A DNA stretch of 64,000 nt from assembly GCA_029962745.1 (NCBI GenBank), contig CM057160.1, positions 1,156,501-1,220,500 on the forward strand. Direction: 5' to 3'. The notes beneath the pieces were generated by a model. That model saw nothing but the letters and a program-made list of their open reading frames with translations, ran no database searches and was not told where the DNA came from. Both the position numbers and the translations under genes were made by a program. Shown in pieces: positions 22,280-33,164 of the stretch (within the stretch, counting starts at the first letter, position 1; every line of letters begins with the position of its first letter). The DNA is from Echinometra lucunter. Its lineage: Eukaryota > Echinodermata > Echinoidea > Camarodonta > Echinometridae.

Positions 22280-23305
22280 ATGGCGCCCAATAATTCGGTC
22301 AACGCAACGGAAGTGGCCTCAGAGGAACTAGATGCTGAAAATGTTGTCTTCTATATTTTGACTGTCCTTCTTTCAGTTATTTTTAATGGACTTGTTTTGT
22401 TTGTACTTCATCGTCAGAGGGAGCTCCACGATAACATGCGAGTTCTCTACCGGATTCTGGCCACATCGAATCTGCTTTTAAGCATAAGTTGGTCCAGTTG
22501 GAACATGATTTGGTTCTCGTTCAAAGACGAACAAACCTGCACCATTATAAGTTTAGTTTTTCCTTTCGTTTACTTTTTGTCCCTATGGTTTGTGATGATA
22601 TCTCTGTTTGGCATCAGTTTCAACCTATATCTTTTGATCACAAAACCCCTACGCTATCCTACCATTGTTACCAGAACTCGATTTTGCTTCACACTCTTAT
22701 CGGCTGGAGTGATTACGATGTTAGTTTGCGGGGTATATCTACCAATCCCAGATTCGCCACCCATACGTCACCAGATACAACAATGCATGACCTTAGACGT
22801 GCGCCCTCAAGCGGAATGGTCCTCGGTAATGTTCATGTTTCTGGTCATATTTCCTGTTTGTACAACGATGGTCTCCACAACAATTATCTACATTCGACTA
22901 CTTCTCATTGCCTGCCAAAAAGAGAAATGTGTGGCCAATCACCGAACCCCCGATTTGGACAGGAATGAACATGTTGGTGTGGAGATGAGGACTGATGGAA
23001 AGGAACAACCTGGACAAACCAGATATAATCATAATGCAATATTGAACCAACATCGGCAACCAAAGAGGATCGTCAAAGGCCTCACTACAGTTCTCATCCT
23101 GATAGGCTCTTTTTACGTCGTATGGATATCTTTCATTGTATTTTTCTTGAGGGCCTGGAAACCCCACGATCTTTCTATCCTTGATAAATTTGCAGTTAGT
23201 AGTACATGGTTGCAACCCATAGTATACTTACTGACGAACCCCGAAGCAAGAAGAATGTGCTTGAAGAATTTTCGTCGTGGCCAAGCCAATGCTATAGTTG
23301 TCTGA
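22280..23305 (+). CDS. Rhodopsin-like GPCR 5, intact single exon
   Basis: 341 residues. The ATG at 22280 lies in a strong context (AACCATGG) and gives MAPNNSVNATEV, with an N-glycosylation site at NAT. TM2 has SNLLLS (Asn in place of Asp). TM3 ends ISFNLYLLITKPLRY (NLY for DRY). The loop-2 Cys is in QIQQCMTL. The third loop is longer than in the other copies (about 55 residues, polar). TM6 reads VVWISF, losing the usual Pro. TM7 is QPIVYLLTNPEARR. No intron. Loss of the TM6 Pro sets it apart; this could alter activation or simply be lineage drift. Confidence 0.91.
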   Translation: MAPNNSVNATEVASEELDAENVVFYILTVLLSVIFNGLVLFVLHRQRELHDNMRVLYRILATSNLLLSISWSSWNMIWFSFKDEQTCTIISLVFPFVYFLSLWFVMISLFGISFNLYLLITKPLRYPTIVTRTRFCFTLLSAGVITMLVCGVYLPIPDSPPIRHQIQQCMTLDVRPQAEWSSVMFMFLVIFPVCTTMVSTTIIYIRLLLIACQKEKCVANHRTPDLDRNEHVGVEMRTDGKEQPGQTRYNHNAILNQHRQPKRIVKGLTTVLILIGSFYVVWISFIVFFLRAWKPHDLSILDKFAVSSTWLQPIVYLLTNPEARRMCLKNFRRGQANAIVV

Positions 23306-23559
23306 CATTGTATTATTTCGTTTCGATGTTATAGTAGAAATCAGACTGTAATTCTACACCATCCACTGACTGTCGAAGCGACGTTCTAATGTCGAGAAGA
23401 ATTTATAGTGTTTTCTCGCGAAAATTTAGCTTGCCAAATTCACTTTTTTGTCTCTTGCTATTTTATAACATTTTGTTAATGTCCTTTCACATAAAAATTT
23501 CTTTTTACCCCATCCACGCGACTCTCTTTTAATTTTCAAATTGTTTGGTACTCTGTTTT
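23306..23559. other. 3' flank of GPCR 5
   Basis: Short spacer; nothing recognised. Confidence 0.35.
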
Positions 23560-24060
23560 CTTCGTTGTCTTTGCCTAATAAAATAATAATCGTAATAATG
23601 CTAATAATAATAATAGTAATAATAATGATAATAACAGTAGTAGTAATAATACACATAATGCTATTTTAGTAAATATGTTTGAATGACTCACTTTAATGTT
23701 CGGTTTAAGCGATCATAATTATGCTTTCAATTATTTCCGTTTTCGTAATTTTGATTTGCTTTTTGATTTTCTAATGTTCTATTGTTTAAATTGTAAAAAA
23801 TAGTGTTTTCATTTTTTTTTATTCCGCTAGATTATTCTGTATATATGTGAATAGATTAATTTTTACGCCAATGTTTATTTACAATGTATTAATTTTCTGT
23901 AATTTTTCATTCGATTATTTACTCATTGTATATTATGCGGACAGGGCCGTTGTGGAAAGCAGTTCTGTAACTTACAATGCTACCCTGTGTAAATAAAACT
24001 GCAAATAAATAAATAAATAAATGATAATAATGACAAATAATAAATAAATAAACAAATAAA
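23560..24060 (+). mobile_element. LINE 3' end with AAAT tail
   Basis: An AT-rich stretch ends in a GGACAGGGCC...CCCTGT segment followed by GTAAATAAAACTGC and AAAT repeats, the usual layout of a CR1/L2-type LINE 3' UTR. No reverse-transcriptase frame remains. Confidence 0.5.
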
Positions 24061-24658
24061 TAGATGCCTTAGAATAAGAGGTGAATTAAGTATTCCCATT
24101 TTATGCTTTCTACTGACGACAGAAGAAACATTGATACTAATAAAGTTATAGTGAATTTGTTGAGCATTGTTGAGCAAGTTCACCTAAGGGGATATTTATA
24201 ATCATAAGGAGTTGGTTAAATAGCTCTGACAGCTTCGATGGCCTTTGCTCTTTCTCAGATGCACATCAAAAAGCTGATTTGAAATCAGCTGCCAGTTTCC
24301 ATTATATACGGTAAGCATTATAAGCACAAAAAAGGGCATTATTCGACCAACACGTACGATCAAATTTACTCAGCACTAGCTACATGACATTTCGCTGCTT
24401 CGTTAAGGCGTACGCCCCGTACTTCATAATTTATTCTGTCTCCTTAATGAACGATATGAACAAATCAGCACAGAACTTTGAAGGGAATGTTGAAGGGTTT
24501 TAAGAAACTTAGAATTAGCAAAACGGAGTGACACAAAAAAGATGCGTCTAGAACGCAACAAAAAACAGACATCAGTAAGCATTCAGGGTTCTTTATGCGT
24601 CTTTTCGTGTTTCGTTGAGCTGAATAAGACTGAAAGACTAAAAGCATTATTGCAGAAA
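24061..24658. other. Spacer upstream of GPCR 6
   Basis: No gene recognised. An in-frame ATG at 24542 would add 39 residues to GPCR 6 but these do not match the paralogues. Confidence 0.35.
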
Positions 24659-25675
24659 ATGGCAACTGCACAGGCTGGAGTAGTAAATGCGACGGACTAC
24701 AAAATAGGATATCACGAAGTTATCAATTTGTGCTTTTACGTTCCATCGGTCGTTCTCACCATAACAATCAACTGCATCGTGCTGGTTATCATCCGTCATC
24801 AGAAAGAGCTTCAGGACTACATGAAAGTTCTTTACCAACTTTTGGCAGCATCGAACCTTGCTTTGAGCATCAGTTGGAGCATTTGGACGACGTTGTGGAA
24901 TTCTTTCAACCGTCAACAAGATGAAAATGGTTGTATGATTATAAATATGGTGTTCCCTTTTGTATATAACGTTTCTCTTACATCCGTAATGTCTTGTCTC
25001 ACAGGAATCAGTTTAAACCTCTATCTGCTCATCACAAAGCCATTGAGATACTACTCGATTGTTACCAAAAGACGTGTTTACTTTTCACTTACGTCCGTAT
25101 ATATACTGACTTCAATGGCCTATGGGATATATCTGCCCATTCCCCGTTCTCCACTCATCAAACATTTGAATAACGCATGCCTTGAAAGGGAAAATACATC
25201 GTGGACGACCATGCTGGATAAATTTTACATCATTTTTCCAGTAGGTGTAGCATTAGTCTTTACAACGATGATTTACCTTCGGTTGCTTCTAATTGTACGT
25301 CAGAAAATAAAAGCGATGGATAAGTTAAAGACTTCCCGATTTAACAACCCTGTTGGCCGAGCTGATGTTGAAAACGAGGGTTGTCAAGAACTCAATCAAC
25401 CGCAAAACAAAATCGACCTTCCTGGCGATCGAAACGTTGCTCGTCGACCACAGACGCGGTTGAAAGGATTGACCACTGTCATCTTGATGACTGGGTCTTT
25501 CTATATAGTTTGGATACCTTATATAATCCTTTATGCAAGACCAGATCACAATACCATTCTGGACTGTATTTCCGGAATGAGTACATGGATCCAGCCTATG
25601 ATTTACCTGCTGACAAACTCCGAAGCTCGGAAATTATGCTGGAAATGTGTTCGTTCTAACAAATCTGATGTGTAA
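24659..25675 (+). CDS. Rhodopsin-like GPCR 6, intact single exon
   Basis: 338 residues from the ATG at 24659 (AAAATGG context; MATAQAGVVNATD, glycosylation site at NAT). TM2 has SNLALS, with Asn for Asp. TM3 ends ISLNLYLLITKPLRY (NLY). The loop-2 Cys is in NNACLERE. The third loop is long and polar. TM6 has VWIP and TM7 QPMIYLLTNSEARK. It is the last gene of the same-strand cluster. An in-frame ATG at 24542 is a possible alternative start, but the short form fits the paralogues better. Confidence 0.91.
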   Translation: MATAQAGVVNATDYKIGYHEVINLCFYVPSVVLTITINCIVLVIIRHQKELQDYMKVLYQLLAASNLALSISWSIWTTLWNSFNRQQDENGCMIINMVFPFVYNVSLTSVMSCLTGISLNLYLLITKPLRYYSIVTKRRVYFSLTSVYILTSMAYGIYLPIPRSPLIKHLNNACLERENTSWTTMLDKFYIIFPVGVALVFTTMIYLRLLLIVRQKIKAMDKLKTSRFNNPVGRADVENEGCQELNQPQNKIDLPGDRNVARRPQTRLKGLTTVILMTGSFYIVWIPYIILYARPDHNTILDCISGMSTWIQPMIYLLTNSEARKLCWKCVRSNKSDV

Positions 25676-25699
25676 TTATATTTACGCGATGGAAGATGG

Positions 25700-26185
25700 A
25701 CAAAAGAGGATAAAAGGATTCACTTCCCCGATTTTATAATGATTTATTTTTGAAAAACAAATCTCTAATTACATATAATAGCAGACAGTCCGAAGACTTT
25801 CACTTACCACATTTTAAATATAAGTTCTCCCGAACCACAATCCAATATGCTGGACCTACCCTTTGGAATACCTTACCCAGTACACTTGAATTGTCCTTCC
25901 CTCAACTCTTTTAAACGTAGATATAAAAGGATTCTCACTGATTCATAACTTGTTTCTTGATGCCGTTTTATTGTTACCTTTGTTTTGTCTTCTTTATGTT
26001 TGCTCTGATTTGATTGTACTGCATGTTTTTATTGTTTGGGATTAGCCCATGATAGGCCTATGGTCTTTGCAAATTCCGCACATAAATGTATTTCCTGTAT
26101 TTTATGCCTGTATAACCTATGTATGTATATGTTTTGCATTTTTATGCAAATGTGAAATAAATGAATTGAATTGAATTGATACAAT
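25700..26185 (+). mobile_element. 5'-truncated LINE: end of RT frame plus 3' UTR
   Basis: A decayed frame at about 25781-25900 reads FSRTTIQYAGPTLWNTLP, the conserved C-terminal end of CR1/L2-like LINE ORF2. It is followed by a 3' UTR and a tail of AATAAATGAATTGAATTGAA. It is not functional. Confidence 0.72.
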
Positions 26186-26509
26186 GAAATTCCAGTATTG
26201 TTGGCAGTAGTTGAAGAAATTGCTAAGTAGTATACAGTAGGCCTAATTGGTACTTGTGTTTGTAAATATCTGCATGCGTGCTACATGTATTCCTTAAATA
26301 AAGTACTCTTGCTATCTACTTGAAGTGTGTCTTATGTATTAAAAAACTTGAAAAATATATTTTATTGCATAATTCTTGTCAGATTCTTGGTTCATAACTT
26401 GGGCAGTCTAATAAGTATTGTTTTATCATAATACAGCAGTTGCCGGGTCCCAATATCCTGGGTCGAGCATTGTCGAGAGGGGCAAATGTGGGTGAGACAT
26501 CTTGCCCGA
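26186..26509. other. Spacer, nothing recognised
   Basis: No gene or repeat identified. Confidence 0.35.
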
Positions 26510-26738
26510 CACTCTTAAAACAACTCAGTTAAAAATGACTAGATGAGATGGTCAGCTGGATGCAACTAAAAAACTAGTCTTTTTTTCTTCTATATTTTAG
26601 TCATTTGTGACTATTTTTAGTCGTATTTTGACTAAAACATAGTTATTTATGACTAGAATATAGTATGATTTATGATATATTACTTGCACCCAGCTGACCC
26701 ATAATATAGACATTTTAACTGATTTGCTTTTTAGAGTG
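26510..26738. mobile_element. MITE with long imperfect inverted ends
   Basis: The left arm (CACTCTTAAAAC...CAGTTAAAA...GGTCAGCTGGATGCAA) and the right arm (TTGCACCCAGCTGACC...TTTTAACTG...TTTTTAGAGTG) are inverted over about 55 bases. TTTAGTCATTTGTGACTA-type motifs fill the middle. No target duplication is resolved. Confidence 0.6.
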
Positions 26739-27137
26739 AAGGATGTAAGCATCCAGCGAAGATAGAACTCAGAACCTATATAAGAGTCAATAGCCTTCAC
26801 CAATATACAGTATATGCTCAAGCAATTGCTCGTGATTTGTCATCTGATTTTTTCACTGCTATATACAAGTTATTTCGGTGTAGTGATAATAAATATGAAA
26901 TAAAAAACAACACATACGGCACATCAAACATTCTAGTTATAAACCTTGGAAAATTAAATATGTATTACGTTTACTTCAGTTTTTGTTCATGTAGCACGTA
27001 AGGTGTACTCATTTTGAACGCATTAATTCCTTATGGATGAAATGGCAGTTAGCACATATACGTCAGAAATACAAAGAAATGTTAAATGATACATTAAGCT
27101 ATTTAGCAATCCATTTGTGTACGATGTCACTGTTATA
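26739..27137. other. Spacer, nothing recognised
   Basis: AT-rich sequence without recognisable features. Confidence 0.35.
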
Positions 27138-29024
27138 CCCACCGCAAACTATACGGTTAACTGCTAGCATTGTGGTCGGAGTAAAGGCCGAATTGGCTTT
27201 CAAATCGTAGCCGATCGCAAGAATGTTATGACGTCACTACGATTAAGTTCGCTTTTACTCCCACAGGGAGGCTCGCAATAACCCGGAATTTCGATTTTAT
27301 TATTCTTTACGACTATTCGCATGGGTGTCGATTTGTGTTCGCGGGGGGGGGGGGGGGGGGGGGATGGGGGGATAACTGATGATGAATATCCTCGAGCGGG
27401 GAAAGGGTGTGGAGGTTCAAACGTGAAGGATAGACTAAGGGGGGGGGGGTAGGACCTCTTTTTTGCTGCCCATATCTCTGCATATTAGTCTAATCTACCG
27501 TTCCTCTAATTAACCGCACAAAATTGTTTTCAAACAATATCGCACAAGGTGCATCCTCATTACTTTGATGAGAACATTGGGGAACCATCCTGTTTCTTAT
27601 CCTGCGAGCGAGCGAAGCGAGCGAGCGAAAAATTCCACTTTCTAGCCGAAATGTTATTTGTCGTCAACGTACACTCAAGCAATAAAGATGTTTCACTAAT
27701 TCAGCACCTCACTGGCCCAATATTGTTTACTTTCCTAAACCACGCTATATTTCAAATACTGCAAGCGAGGGAGGCGAGAAAACACATTCTTTTAGTGATG
27801 AAGTGTTATTTTGTCATCAAAATCCACTATAGGCCTAGGTCTATAGAATATCTACATTACGTATTCGAGTGAGCGCAGCGAGCGAGGCAAAAAATTACAT
27901 TCTTTGATAGCCTCAAAGATATCTAAATAGTTTTTGATCACCTAATTGTCAAATAATGATGCTTTATGGCGCATCGCTTGCCATCTAAAACCATTTTTTT
28001 TCTATGAGCGAGCGAAGCGAGCTACCGACAAAAGCTCCGTTTCTTTCTTATAAAACGTAGAATTTCCAGTCAAAATAAACTAGATGAATTGTATGATGTA
28101 CCATTTCCCTGTATTCGAGAAAAGCTTTACATCTCGCCTTAAAAATATTCGGACTTGTTGCTGAGGGAATAAGAGCGCTTGCATCCTAATCTTGTTTCTA
28201 TGAGCGAGCGGAGCGAGCGAGTGAAAAAGGGCTATTTTTTAATATTGAAAACAGCTAGGTTCTAGTGTACTGTTACTCCTATTTTATGATTTTAATAACA
28301 TACACTTTATCAGCATCCTCCTTTCTCATATTTGGTATGATAGGAATAGGCCACCGGTCACAGGCTATTATCTCATGAACATTCTTCTGTCATGGGTCTT
28401 CTTCCCGTTCGACTCCTTGCAGTTATATTATGATAGTACATGTATAACATTGGATAGAAGACAAGATGCGAACCAGTTTCATTTCTTAATAAACCCCGAT
28501 AAAAATATCAACTGGCATTGGTTAAGATAACAAAAGATATTAAATGCGAGTAGAACAATAATAGCATACTATTTGATAGAAAGACAAGATGCAAACCGAT
28601 TTGCTTTCATGAAGACAGTATTATAATATCATTGGTTGGGATACTTAAAATGCGAGTGAGCGAAGCGAGCGAGTGCTGAAAGCCTTTTCCTCTTCCTTTC
28701 CTTTAAAAAATTATTTCTTTGCTCTTTCCTTTATTCTCTCTGTCTTTGTCTTTATTTTTTTTTTTTTGAGGATTACAGGAGGCTATGAAATTTTTCATGT
28801 TTTTTCATGGTGAATTATTGGGAGGGGGGATGATTGTACAGGCCATCACCCCTGACCGAAATATTGGGGGGGGGGGGATATATCCCCCATCCCCCCGGGA
28901 TCGACACCCATGACTATTCGGAACTTTGATCATTAAGATTCTATATGTTTGAATGATCATATCAAATGTTATGACAAATTTTTCCAAAATCGGATGGCAG
29001 ACTGATCGTATCGTGTACGGTGGG
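27138..29024. mobile_element. Dispersed repeat A interrupted by a younger insertion
   Basis: The outer parts 27138-27319 and 28921-29024 together match the uninterrupted copy at about 56636-56876 (shared GGAGTAAAGGCC, ACAGGGAGGCTCGCA, GAATTTCGATTTT, AACTTTGATC, CAGA.AGATCGTA). The ends CCCACCGCAAACTATACG and CGTATCGTGTACGGTGGG are imperfect inverted repeats. The middle is the element at 27320-28912. Confidence 0.75.
27320..28912. mobile_element. 1.6-kb hAT-like non-autonomous transposon with perfect ends
   Basis: The terminal inverted repeats CATGGGTGTCGAT (27320-27332) and ATCGACACCCATG (28900-28912) are perfect. The 8-bp target duplication ACTATTCG (27312-27319, 28913-28920) is exact. It is inserted into dispersed repeat A. 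Inside are long G runs near both ends and six blocks of GCGAGCGAAGCGAGC-like sequence (near 27605, 27761, 27867, 28003, 28201, 28651). No transposase frame remains. Truncated relatives occur near 7371, 38600, 41895 and 43860-44672. Confidence 0.85.
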
Positions 29025-29084
29025 CTTAAGATGGCGCAGGTCGTCGCTGGTCCCTCGTCGGCAACATGTAGAGGCCATAAGGCC

Positions 29085-29791
29085 CAGTGATTGATTAAAT
29101 AATTGGCTGATTGATTTATTGATTTATTTATTCATTCCTTGATTTATTCATCGATTGATTAATTAATGGATTACTTGGTTGGTTGGTTTGTGGATTGATT
29201 GGTTGGCTGGTTGGTTGGTGGTTATTGATAGTGACTGACTTACCGATTGATTGGATTGATTGATCAAAGGATGCATCGGATTGATTGGGTGGTTGATTGA
29301 CTGACTGATTTATTTATTGATTGATTGATTGGTTGGTGGTTATTGATAGTGACTGACTTACCGATTGATTGGATTGATTGATCAAAGGATGTATTGGATT
29401 GATTGGGTAGTTGATTGACTGACTGATTTATTGATTGATTAATTGGTTGGTTGGTCGTTATTGATAGTGACTGACTTTCCGACTGATTGGATTGATTGAT
29501 CAGTTAAAGAATGTGTTGATTGATTGCCTGCTTGATTGATTGTTTGGTCATTATTAAGCGACTGACTTACCGACTGATTGGATTGATTGATCAGTTAAAG
29601 GATGTATTGATTGATTGATTGAGTGATTGATTGGTTGGTTGGTCATCACTGATAGTGCATGACTGTCTTAGCGACTGATTGGAGTAATTGATCAATTAAA
29701 GGATGTATTGATTGATTGTTTGGTTGGTTGGTCATCATTTATAGTGACTGACTTACCGACTGATTGGATTGATATATCAGTCAATATTTTA

Positions 29792-29822
<31 letters not shown>
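29085..29822. repeat. GATT-rich minisatellite
   Basis: Six units share GATAGTGACTGACTTACCGA and TTGATCA..AAAGGATG, starting near 29225, 29342, 29460, 29555, 29650 and 29740. Unit length falls from about 117 to about 90 bases. GATT and GGTT microsatellite separates and flanks the units. Confidence 0.85.
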
Positions 29823-29823
<1 letters not shown>

Positions 29824-30090
29824 ACTCACATTCATTCATTTTATCAACAGTTACTAAATGCTTTGGTTAGTGAGGAGGTGATCAAAAGCATTGTTTTGTG
29901 AAGGGATATATTAGTTTATTGGGGTATTTGTCTCGTTTATATTTAACTTCATGACGAATATGGCGAATCTATCTGGACAGGTGTTGAATACACTAAGATA
30001 TGCTTATTGCAAAAGATAAACATTGAGTATAAGACTATCATTTTTAGGTACATCGACAATTACATGATTATTTTCCTTTGCAATCCATTT
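29823..30090. other. Spacer, nothing recognised
   Basis: No feature seen. Confidence 0.3.
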
Positions 30091-30482
30091 ACGTCATAGG
30101 ACTAGATACTATGAAGATGTAGACAAGAATGATGAGAGTAAAGATTACTCATATAGGTTAAAAGTCAGCTCGGAAATAAATTCTGTCTTAATCACAGAAT
30201 AAATAAATCGTCGAATCGTATATTTTCCAAGGACTTTGATCTCCATACAGTTATTTACAACATGTTCAAACGAAGTAAATGATGTTTTCCCTTTTTAACT
30301 CATACGTCATATTGATTAGAAGTGCATTAGCATGTGATGTATGAGGATGTAGATAATGATGAGAAATAAAGATAACTTCCTACAGGTAACCCAGCTCAGT
30401 CATAATCATGTCGTAATCAAAGAATAAATAAATCGCCGAGTCTTCGATTTTCCACGGACTTTGATCGCAGTATAGTTAGTAT
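30091..30482. repeat. Diverged tandem duplication
   Basis: 30091-30253 and 30304-30482 align: both run from ACGTCATA through GATGTAGA.AA.GATGAGA.TAAAGAT, then AGAATAAATAAATCG.CGA and GGACTTTGATC. Divergence is substantial, so the duplication is old. Confidence 0.65.
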
Positions 30483-31430
30483 AGTTACGTTCAAAGTAAA
30501 TTATAGTACTATGACGTCTTGCCTGTGGAATAAATAATGAAAGTCATGTGAATCATTATAATGTTTATACAGCAAAATACGGGTATTACGTATTTAGATT
30601 TATGGAGGGTAGATCTTTTGGCTATATTAGCCATAACCTGCATGCAGCCATTCATTCATCTCTAGCTATAAGAGAAATCATAGTGCAAAGGACTCCAGTA
30701 TATTATCTTCAGAACATCGGCTCTCTGTTGGTATGTACGCCACTCTTTTTCATGGCTTTTGTTTAAGGGTAGAATGAAAATTAGACTAGGCCTACATTAA
30801 CTTAAATGTCTTTTCGATATCTCAACACGCGATGTCTAAAGAATAAACCTGGATTTAAGCTACGTCATGTAGGAAATTATCAAACGCAGATCTATGGTAT
30901 TCAGCTTGCAATAGCAGTACACCTGCGGGGTACATGCAGCCGAGTTTACAATAACAAAATCAACGTGTGAAAGAAAAAAAATGAAGTAATTGGTATTTAA
31001 ATGTGACCTGGACACAGGTCAACTCTAATGAACTTGAGAGAAAATAGATAGAAGCAGTTAAAAAGAAAGTTAAATCAAAATCTGTTACGAAATGAGAAAG
31101 TTACACACAAGTTTGAAACGTTTCGATTTACTTTGTAAGGCAATCCTCAAATTGGCAAAATTGCAGGTTTTTGTGGACAACTCTCCATACGTTTTGTACA
31201 CAAAATTTCAGATTTTCTCTATCATCTCTCAAGGTGCAGGTTGTCTCTTTCTTAGCTCAAGATGTATCATGGGAAATGCATTTGACACAACATGTTGAAT
31301 TTTTAAGCAATATTGCCAATTTGAGGATGGCCATAGAAAGTAAATCAAGACTTCAAACTCCCACAACTTTGTCAAATAGTAACCGATTTTGATTTACTTT
31401 TTTTTTTTAATTGCTTCGCTTGTCTCCGGG
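30483..31430. other. Spacer, no gene recognised
   Basis: Short open frames (up to 73 codons) show no domain and are not accepted. Confidence 0.35.
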
Positions 31431-31440
31431 GTTTCCTGTT

Positions 31441-31546
31441 CCCGTGATATAGATCACATTCTATATCACGGGTTTCCTTCCTTCGATTTGGTAATGTGGT
31501 GTATCCACTAATCTGTATGAAAAGAACCTTTCATACAGATCAGTGG
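31441..31546. repeat. Two adjacent hairpins
   Basis: A perfect 12-bp stem CCCGTGATATAG (31441-31452) and CTATATCACGGG (31461-31472) has an 8-base loop. A second stem of about 19 bp (31505-31524 with 31528-31546, few mismatches) follows 32 bases later. The second one begins CCACTAATCTGTATGAAAAG. Confidence 0.75.
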
Positions 31547-31659
31547 GTGTATCTTAAATAATGGGGTAGAAATCGTGAAACAAGATGAGTTTTAGGTTGA
31601 TGTTTATGTGCCACGCCAGAGAGGATGCATCATATTTCATTTAACAGTTAACCATTATC

Positions 31660-31660
<1 letters not shown>

Positions 31661-31740
<80 letters not shown>

Positions 31741-31748
31741 AAGAGAGA
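31661..31748. repeat. GA dinucleotide microsatellite
   Basis: Over 80 bases of AG repeats with a few AAAG interruptions. Confidence 0.95.
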
Positions 31749-31919
31749 AACCTAGTCAATTGAAACGAAAGGGTTTTTCGATTATGACTTAATCATGATT
31801 TGCTTACAGTTCCTTTTTCACACATTTCTTCAACACCTTAAGAAAAGAAATCAGGGAAAATTCTCATTTTATCTGATGGGATATACACGGGCCCCTTGAT
31901 TATCTTTGAATACTGAAAA

Positions 31920-33096
31920 GTCCAAATTCATATATATTTATAACAAAACATCATATATTCATTCCAACATTTCTGAACATCTAAAAATAACAATGAATGA
32001 TAAATCTATCCAAAGAGTCAATAAAGTAAATTTTTAGGCATTTCGATAAATGAAAATATGTCATGGACTGACCATATTTTGTATGTTGCTTACAAAGTGT
32101 CAAAGGGTGTTGGTGTCGTTGGTAGACTTCGCACAGTTTTAGCTCAAAGTATATTGATATTGCTGTATAATACATTTATTTTACCATATTTGACCTAATG
32201 TAACGCTGTTTAGGCAAATACAAGTCAAAATTGAATTCTCTTTTTTTTATTACAAAAGAAAGTGGTTAGAATTTGTTCTCTTGCTTCTTATCATGCCCAT
32301 TCTAGTATAGGCCACTATTTAAAAATCTTAAGGTTCTTGATGTGTATCAGTTAGATTAATATTGTATCTCAATTTTAGTATTCAAACTCAATAAAGGGTT
32401 CTTGCCCAATTCACTTAATAACATGCTTTCACTTAATAATGCAATTCATTAATATAATACGAGGAATAGAAAAAAGTATATCACATCTGGACTGTCGAAA
32501 AAGCTTATTATTATCACTTTCCTTTAGACATAAAACACCAACAATATGGAATAATTTGCCAAATGATATAACATCTATAACGAATTACAATGGATTTAAA
32601 AGAAGTGTAAAGCATCATTTAATTGCATTTGACTTTGTGTAGAAATTTCCACTTTATATTTGTGTATTCTTATATATTTTTCAATACGTAAATATGGGTG
32701 TATATGTGTGTGTGTATATATGTATATGGGTGTATGCAAGTGTGCATTTTTCTCTTTTCTTGTGTATATAGGGCTTGTACGTTTTTTGTTTTTTGTTTTT
32801 TGTTTTTTGTTTTGTTTCTATTTGTCATACTAGTTTTCTTTTGGGCAAATTAAGTTTAAGTAATTTCACATCTTTATTATGTTCATCACATATTGTGCAA
32901 TTACTTTAGGGGGAGATATCTCGACAAACTCATTTATTTGGGTTTTTATAACTTCTCCTTTTCCATTATTGTTTGATATTTTAATGTCACTGATGTATAT
33001 TTTAGTGAAAGATTTTTATGCTATTTACAGTGTGATTTGCAAATGTCTGTGTTTTTGTTATGCGATTTTTATGGAAATAAATAAACTGAACTGATA
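31920..33096 (+). mobile_element. Decayed LINE (reverse transcriptase C-terminal part to 3' tail)
   Basis: A broken frame near 32022-32195 reads FLGISINENMSW...LLYNTFILPYLT, typical of the RT C-terminal region of CR1/L2-like LINEs. Near 32525-32640 FRHKTPTIWNNLP and a terminal stop follow. The copy ends with AATAAATAAACTGAACTGAT. Stops and frameshifts make it non-functional. It ends about 35 bases before the splice acceptor of the TRIM-like gene. Confidence 0.8.
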
Positions 33097-33111
33097 TTCA
33101 TCTGTTATGAT

Positions 33112-33130
33112 TTCCTTTTATTCTTTGTAG
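33112..33130 (+). other. 3' splice site upstream of TRIM-like gene 1
   Basis: Polypyrimidine tract TTTCCTTTTATTCTTTGTAG ends at 33130, 34 bases before the chosen ATG. It suggests a 5' UTR intron whose donor was not identified. Confidence 0.6.
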
Positions 33131-33164
33131 ATTACTCTGACGGAGACACAGGATAGTGATCAAA

